Positions 11,345-15,635 of a stretch of 15,635 bases of DNA are shown here, in pieces; within the stretch, counting starts at the first letter, position 1; the number at the start of each line of letters is the position of its first letter. A program made the translations under genes and the position numbers. The DNA comes from Chrysochromulina parva. Lineage: Eukaryota > Haptophyta > Prymnesiales > Chrysochromulinaceae. The DNA lies in NCBI GenBank assembly GCA_002887195.1, contig PJAB01001293.1, forward strand, positions 1-15,635, read 5' to 3'. The notes below the pieces were generated by a model. It was given only the letters and a program-made list of their open reading frames with translations. It did no database searches and was not told the DNA's origin.

Positions 11345-12700
11345 ATGGGCGCTGGCTCCTCCCTGGTTGCGACCCCGATGGGGTACCGCGCGAACACGCT
11401 GCTGCCGTCGCCCGAGGGCGCCATGTTCAAGCTCGCCGTCGTCCAGTTCAAGGTGCCGGGCGCCAAGAACGGTGGCTCCGACAAGGGCCCCGACGGCAAC
11501 CGTATTGACTCGATCCCGATCGCGAACTCGATTATCAAGGCGGGCGGCGCGTGCGACCTCATTCTCTTCGATTCGGAGAAGAACAAGGATGACGTGAAGG
11601 AGTTCGAGGCCCTCACGGCCAAGTATGATGCGCTCGTCGTGCGCATCAACCCCGGCCAGCTCTCGCAGGGCACCGCCGAGGGCACCCAGGCCCGCTTCGA
11701 CGACCTCATGAACGCGTACATCGCGAAGGGCAAGCTCATCTGGTCGTCGCCCAAGATCCAGACTCAGATGGGCGCCAAGGACGCGCTCGTCAACATCGGC
11801 AGCCTCAACTGCGGCCTCAAGGACACGTTCGCGTACTACACCGAGGAGGAGCTCGTCGTCGGCTTCAAGAAGACGTGCGCCTTCCAGCCGCGTGTCATCA
11901 AGCAGAACCGTGGCTCGGCGGGCGAGGGCATCTGGCTCTGCTGGCTCTGGGATAAGGCGTCCAACACCAAGGTCGAGATCTACCCCTCGTCTGAGTTCGG
12001 CGCCAAGTCCCTCGGCGACGACGACTACCTCAAGCTCATGGAGATGAACGACAACCACGTCGAGTACCACACCGTCAAGGAGTTCATGACCTTCTGCATC
12101 AAAGGCCCGGCCGGCGAAGGCGCGGGCGAGTGGAAGTCGACCTTCCCGGGCGAGTACCTCAAGGGCGGCAAGGCGGCGCACGGCCAGCTGGTCGACCAGC
12201 GCCTGCTCCCGCGCATCGACGAGGGCGAGGTGCGCATCCTGATGGCGGGCGACACGTGCCAGATGGCCATCCACAAGAAGCCTATGGGCGGCGGCATGTC
12301 GGCCGTCGGCGGCATGTCGGACTACACGTACTACAAGCCCAGCGACAAGAAGTACCAGAACCTCATCCAGAAGCTGTACGCCGATATCCCGACGCTTCTG
12401 CCGTCGCTCCACCTCGAGGGCGAGCCGCTGCCGCTCCTGTGGACGTGCGACTACATTCCCAAGAACCCCGACAACTGGCCCGATGGCCCGTACGCCCGCA
12501 ACTGCCCCGACGAGAAGACCGAGTACACCGTCGGCGAGTTCAACTGCTCGTGCGTCGGCATCTCCAAGTTCCAGGCCGTGTGCGGTGGCGAGAAGACGCT
12601 CGCCGACGTGCCCGACGAGGACTACTTCGACGCGTGCCAGCTGACCGACCTCATGGGCGTCAAGGCCATCGAGATGCTCCAGCACGCCAAGAAGAAGTAA
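11345..12700 (+). CDS. ATP-grasp-like protein, Cj0069/DUF6815 type, predicted N-myristoylated
   Basis: 451 residues, single exon, with strongly GC-ending codons (almost all codons end in C or G), which suggests high expression. I place it with the bacterial Cj0069-type proteins, an ATP-grasp-fold group with a C-terminal DUF6815, by recognition of overall pattern: RVIKQNRGSAGEGIWL (the nucleotide-binding strand and Gly-rich loop expected of ATP-grasp), GEVRILMAGDTCQMAIHKKP, and a C-terminal EFNCSCVGISKFQA that resembles the ExN metal-site region. The reaction and substrate are not known to me; amino-acid or peptide ligation would fit the fold. The N-terminus MGAGSSLVA satisfies the N-myristoylation pattern (Gly2, Ser6), so membrane attachment is plausible. 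The start is the first ATG, with A at -3 and G at +4. A long antisense frame on the opposite strand is a codon-bias artefact. Confidence 0.7.
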   Translation: MGAGSSLVATPMGYRANTLLPSPEGAMFKLAVVQFKVPGAKNGGSDKGPDGNRIDSIPIANSIIKAGGACDLILFDSEKNKDDVKEFEALTAKYDALVVRINPGQLSQGTAEGTQARFDDLMNAYIAKGKLIWSSPKIQTQMGAKDALVNIGSLNCGLKDTFAYYTEEELVVGFKKTCAFQPRVIKQNRGSAGEGIWLCWLWDKASNTKVEIYPSSEFGAKSLGDDDYLKLMEMNDNHVEYHTVKEFMTFCIKGPAGEGAGEWKSTFPGEYLKGGKAAHGQLVDQRLLPRIDEGEVRILMAGDTCQMAIHKKPMGGGMSAVGGMSDYTYYKPSDKKYQNLIQKLYADIPTLLPSLHLEGEPLPLLWTCDYIPKNPDNWPDGPYARNCPDEKTEYTVGEFNCSCVGISKFQAVCGGEKTLADVPDEDYFDACQLTDLMGVKAIEMLQHAKKK

Positions 12701-13498
12701 GCAGCAATCTGTCCATGTGAGCTGGGCGTCTCGCCGAGCCAGATTGTTCCCTCCGCGAGATTGTTCCCCTCGAGCACCCAAGGGGAGGGGGGATGCGCAC
12801 AACGTTGCCTCGTGAGAGCGACCTTAACCCCCCGGGGGGGTGGAGGAAGGAGGGCGGATTCGTGCCGGTTGGCCGACCTGATGGGCATGATGAGACTGCC
12901 GCTCTTCATGCTCTTCATGTTCAGAGGAAGAAACGGGAACATGGGTTCCCGGTTGGGGGCGTGTGTGTGTGTGTGTCGCTCTATGTCTATCAGATAAGTG
13001 GGGGGAAGACGAGAGAGCCCTTTGGTCAGAGAAGAAGGTCGTGGTGTCGCGCGCGTCGTGCGTGGGGTGCGGGGTATCATCAACCCTAACTGCGCGAATA
13101 CAGTATACCGCTAGCCCAAAACACGAGCCAAAACGCGGCGCGCGTTTTCGGTTTTGTCGTGGACAAGATTCTGCGTTCACGCAGACGGATTAACCGGATA
13201 GGTCATGCCACATGCATCATTACCTTAGGAACGATGAATCAAGAGTCGGGCCAGTGTCATTAGTTGTGCCCGGGGTGCGGAGATTAAATATTGAGGTAGA
13301 TCACTTTAATTCGATCGCCCATGGTCCCACTACCGCACTAGCCACCACATGTTGAAACACCATAGCGCATAGGCGATTGGGGTAAGCGGGTGACTACCTG
13401 TGTGAGTACATGCAGTGAAACCCTCCTTTCCACTGAGGTCAAAATCTTGTGCCCCAAATGTTCACTTGAACGACCGCAACGGCGCCGGCGTCTAGGCG
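12701..13498. other. Spacer with simple repeats and hairpins
   Basis: This stretch of 798 nt has no supported gene. It contains a direct repeat AGATTGTTCCC (about 12741 and 12760), a C6G6 palindrome at 12828-12839, a perfect 6-bp hairpin GGGAAC/GTTCCC with a 4-nt loop at 12935-12950, and a (GT)8 run at 12961-12976. The part from about 13080 onward is less GC-rich and should include the promoter of the rRNA methyltransferase gene. Short frames here have no protein-like pattern. Confidence 0.5.
12961..12976 (+). repeat. (GT)8 microsatellite
   Basis: Eight perfect GT dinucleotides follow a G-rich stretch and the GGGAAC/GTTCCC hairpin. It is probably in the 3' flank of the ATP-grasp-like gene. 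Confidence 0.95.
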
Positions 13499-15061
13499 AT
13501 GTTGACACACCTCCTGTCGGCTGTTCTAGCAGCCTTCACGACGACGGCGCCAAATTTTGGCGCTCCGGCGGTGCACTGGCCGAGGCACTTGCGCTGCTCA
13601 CGCTCTCAGCAGCAGCAGCAGCAGCAGCAGCGGCGGCGGCGGCCGGCGGTGCGCATGCAGCACGAAGCAGAGGTTGATGAGGACAGCAGCGATGCGCCAG
13701 AGGTGGTTCTGCTCGAGCCAGGCACAGGTGCTGTACCCACCGCCCTGGCTCTGCTGGCGCAGCAGCAGGCGTCTGGCGCGCCGCTCGACGCGCTTCTCGC
13801 ACATCACGTGCGCGCCAACCACATCTGGAACGACGAGCTTGCCGCGATCCAGGCGACCCTCGAGCGAGCCGTGCGCTCGCACGCGCGGCTCGAGTGGCGG
13901 CTGCGTGCGCTCGGCGTGGACCCGAGCGCGCGCAACCGGCTGCTCGCGAGCCTGCGGTTGTGTGCCGAGTGGCGCGTGCCGGCCATCGGCGACGCTCTCC
14001 GTCTCGACGCCGCCGAGATGGCCTGGCTGTGCGCCCTCACGCCGCCTCTAGAGTGCGCCGGCATGCCCCTCGCCACGCGGCTCGAGTGCCCCGCGTGGGC
14101 GTGGCCGCGCATGTGCGCCGCCTTTGGGGGGGACGAGCAGCAGGGCAAGGAGCAGGAGGGCGGGCCGCATCCGGCGGGGACGCTCGAGCGACAGATGCGT
14201 GCGCTCCAGCTGCCCGCGCCGCTCGACCTGCGCGTCAACACGCTCAAGGGCACGCGGAACGCCGCCCTCGAGGCGATCCGACGGGCGGGCTTTTCAGCCG
14301 AGCCCACGCCCTTCTCGCCCGTGGGCATCCGGCTGCAAGAGCGCGCGGTCGCGCTCGGCCGTGTGCCCGGGCTGCTCTCAGGCGACGTGGACGTGCAAGA
14401 CGAGGGGTCCCAGCTGCTCGCGCTGCTTGTGGGCGCGCGCGCGGGCGAGCAGGTGCTCGATTACTGCGCGGGCGCGGGCGGCAAGTCGCTCGCCCTCGCG
14501 GCAGCCATGCAGAACAAGGGCGTCTTGGTTGCCGCCGACATCGACGAGACGCGCTTGGGACGCGCCGCGCCGCGCTTCGTCAAAGCGGGTGTCGACATCG
14601 CACAGCGGCACGTCATCGCGCCTGGCAAGGACGTCTGGCTCAAACGGCGGAAGCGCCACTTTGATCGCGTCCTCGTCGATGCTCCGTGCAGCGGCTTGGG
14701 AGCGTGGCGGCGCAATCCGGATGCGCGCTGGCAGCGGCGCACGCGCCCGCTCGAGGAGTTGCTGCCGCTCCAGGCCGACGTGCTCCAGCGCGCCGCACGG
14801 CTCGTGCGGCCGGGCGGCACCCTCGTGTACGCCACGTGCTCGCTGCTGCCCGACGAGAACGAGGAGCAGGTGGGCCGATTCCTCGCGAGCGAAGACGGCG
14901 CCGAGTTTGAACTCACGCCGCCTGCGAGCTTTTTCGCACCGCTCGACGGCGACTACTTGCGGCTGAGCCCCGCCGAGCATGGCTGCGACGGCTTCTTTGG
15001 CGCGGTGCTCACGCGGCGCGAGGGAGGCTGGAGCGGACGCGGCGGACGGAGGAGCAAATAG
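13499..15061 (+). CDS. rRNA cytosine-C5 methyltransferase, RsmB/NSUN family
   Basis: 520 residues, one exon. Bacterial RsmB methylates C967 of 16S rRNA with S-adenosylmethionine. Motifs in order: LPAPLDLRVNTLKGTR (238-253), VQDEGSQL (299-306), SAM site VLDYCAGAGGKSLALAA (319-335), acidic DID (347-349), motif IV VLVDAPCSGLGAWRRNPDAR (391-410, Cys397), motif VI LVYATCSLLPDENEEQV (442-458, catalytic Cys447) and HGCDGFFGAVL (494-504). The spacing and words such as DYCAGAGGK, WRRNPDARW and HGxDGFFxAVL are those I associate with alphaproteobacterial RsmB rather than eukaryotic NSUN proteins, so an organelle-derived or transferred origin is likely. Residues 1-35 (MLTHLLSAVLAAFTTTAPNF...) look like a targeting leader, followed by eight Gln and four Arg. 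I infer a plastid or mitochondrial rRNA target. The end is Gly/Arg-rich. Confidence 0.88.
   Translation: MLTHLLSAVLAAFTTTAPNFGAPAVHWPRHLRCSRSQQQQQQQQRRRRPAVRMQHEAEVDEDSSDAPEVVLLEPGTGAVPTALALLAQQQASGAPLDALLAHHVRANHIWNDELAAIQATLERAVRSHARLEWRLRALGVDPSARNRLLASLRLCAEWRVPAIGDALRLDAAEMAWLCALTPPLECAGMPLATRLECPAWAWPRMCAAFGGDEQQGKEQEGGPHPAGTLERQMRALQLPAPLDLRVNTLKGTRNAALEAIRRAGFSAEPTPFSPVGIRLQERAVALGRVPGLLSGDVDVQDEGSQLLALLVGARAGEQVLDYCAGAGGKSLALAAAMQNKGVLVAADIDETRLGRAAPRFVKAGVDIAQRHVIAPGKDVWLKRRKRHFDRVLVDAPCSGLGAWRRNPDARWQRRTRPLEELLPLQADVLQRAARLVRPGGTLVYATCSLLPDENEEQVGRFLASEDGAEFELTPPASFFAPLDGDYLRLSPAEHGCDGFFGAVLTRREGGWSGRGGRRSK
13607..13642 (+). repeat. (CAG)8(CGG)4 trinucleotide repeat in coding sequence
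   Basis: Eight CAG codons (13607-13630) and four CGG codons (13631-13642) encode Q8R4 just after the leader of the methyltransferase. Such runs slip easily, so length may vary among strains without frame change. If the leader is cleaved near residue 35-50, the tract sits at the processing boundary. Confidence 0.92.
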
Positions 15062-15236
15062 CGGACGACCAGTGACACGCGACCCGTGACACGCGCACTT
15101 TTCCGAGACGGCTCTGCTTCTGGTTCGGCTGCTGGATCTTAATTTGGGGGATGCGAAAGTGAGTGCGGTGATTACGTTAATGGTTAGCCACTGAAGCCGC
15201 GCCAAGTAGTGATTACGAGACAGCGAGTGGGCTGTT
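15062..15236. other. 3' flank of the methyltransferase gene
   Basis: A short spacer with a clear drop in GC after about 15110. GTGACACGCGAC and GTGACACGCGCA form a small direct repeat at 15073-15098. No gene or RNA is recognised. Confidence 0.4.
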
Positions 15237-15452
15237 GAGGTCTAGTCTACTAAATTTTCCATGGTTTATTGTTTTATGTTTACAGGGGCCCAACCCGCGT
15301 CGCAGGTACACCAACACAATCATGTTAGATGTTTGGGAATTTCGTGAATGGTTAACCCAAGGGCGGGGGAGTGGTCTACTATTTTTCATGTTTATTAGGG
15401 GGCAACCCTACATCTGTTTGGGAATCGAATGGTTAACCCAAGGGGGGGGGGG
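15237..15452 (+). repeat. Degenerate direct repeat, AT-richer than the surroundings
   Basis: Two diverged copies lie in tandem. Both contain GTCTACTA(A)ATTTT, a CATG(G)TTTATT-like stretch, a GGGGxCCAACCC/GGGGGCAACCC block, and then GTTTGGGAAT...GAATGGTTAACCCAAGGG (15331-15363 and 15416-15444). The second copy ends in a G run (15442-15452). The first has about 30 extra nt in its middle. The base composition differs from the GC-rich genes, so this may be a transposable-element fragment or a non-coding repeat; no transposase or long terminal repeat is visible. Confidence 0.7.
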
Positions 15453-15466
15453 TCTTTGAGCCCTGG

Positions 15467-15635
15467 CTGTCGAGCTGTCGAGCTGTCGAGGCTCTGTCGA
15501 GCGGTTGTCGAGGCCGTTGTCGAGGCCTTGCCTGTCGAGCCTTGTCGAGCCTGTCGAGTTCCTGTCGAGCCCCGTCGAGGCTGACTACATGTGGCGGCGC
15601 GTCGAGTTGCTGTCGAGGGCTGTCGAGGGCTGTCG
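15467..15635 (+). repeat. CTGTCGAG minisatellite, continues past the window
   Basis: About sixteen copies of TGTCGAG or GTCGAG occur, starting as perfect 8-nt CTGTCGAG units (15467-15490) and then spaced by variable 1-8 nt inserts. One interruption (about 15580-15600) contains ACTACATGTGGCGGCGC. The array runs to the last base, so its true length is unknown. It could fill an intron of the next gene, as other arrays in the window do, or be intergenic. Confidence 0.9.

Noticed and set aside
11324..12802. Long open frame (492 codons) antisense to the ATP-grasp-like gene
   Set aside because: It is a mirror of strongly GC-ending codons on the real strand; its composition is a monotone of Leu, Val, Ala, Arg, Glu and Asp with no domain.
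13390..13677. Short frame before the methyltransferase with a poly-Ala tail
   Set aside because: The poly-Ala is the CAG repeat read in another frame; the methyltransferase frame is the supported one.
15235..15459. Open frame of 74 codons at the right end
   Set aside because: It starts at TTG and is just the translation of the degenerate direct repeat and its G run.

Overview
The window looks like nuclear DNA from a GC-rich unicellular eukaryotic alga with a secondary plastid. Two genes are interrupted by introns whose GT/AG borders and phases can be read directly. Several proteins start at ATGs in good Kozak context. The chaperonin-60 gene opens with a signal-peptide-like leader ending in an Ala-rich/aromatic site, as in bipartite plastid targeting. 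Protein styles (an EF-hand protein with many hands, a DDQF-type glycosyltransferase-like protein, a kelch protein with an N-terminal SH3-like stretch) and repeat-filled introns fit a haptophyte-like or other chromist alga. The exact lineage is inference; there is no rRNA or organellar marker here.

Layout from left to right: a glycosyltransferase-like gene (+, 290-1420); a 679-nt gap between convergent genes; a three-exon chaperonin-60 gene (-, 2100-4419); a 414-nt divergent promoter region with a 19-bp inverted repeat; a small orphan with a predicted N-myristoylation signal (+, 4834-5211); about 0.8 kb without a confident gene; a three-exon EF-hand gene (+, 6016-8816); a short convergent gap; a kelch-repeat gene (-, 9150-11075); a 269-nt divergent promoter region; an ATP-grasp-like protein resembling the Cj0069/DUF6815 group (+, 11345-12700); an 0.8-kb spacer; an RsmB/NSUN-type rRNA cytosine-C5 methyltransferase with a possible organelle leader and a CAG-encoded polyglutamine tract (+, 13499-15061); then repeat DNA, including a degenerate direct repeat and a CTGTCGAG minisatellite that runs off the window.

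The genes do not form a pathway. Two have plausible organelle leaders (Cpn60, rRNA methyltransferase), two begin with MGxxxS (membrane anchoring by myristate), and one is a likely calcium sensor.

The most unusual signal is in the introns. All four visible introns are filled with short tandem repeats with unit lengths near 10, 11, 12 and 26 nt. One intron of cpn60 (minus strand) and one of the EF-hand gene (plus strand) share an identical 29-nt stretch immediately before their 3' splice sites, in the same orientation relative to transcription. This suggests a common introner-like origin. In cpn60 intron 1 the exon end and its splice donor are also copied 64 nt into the intron.
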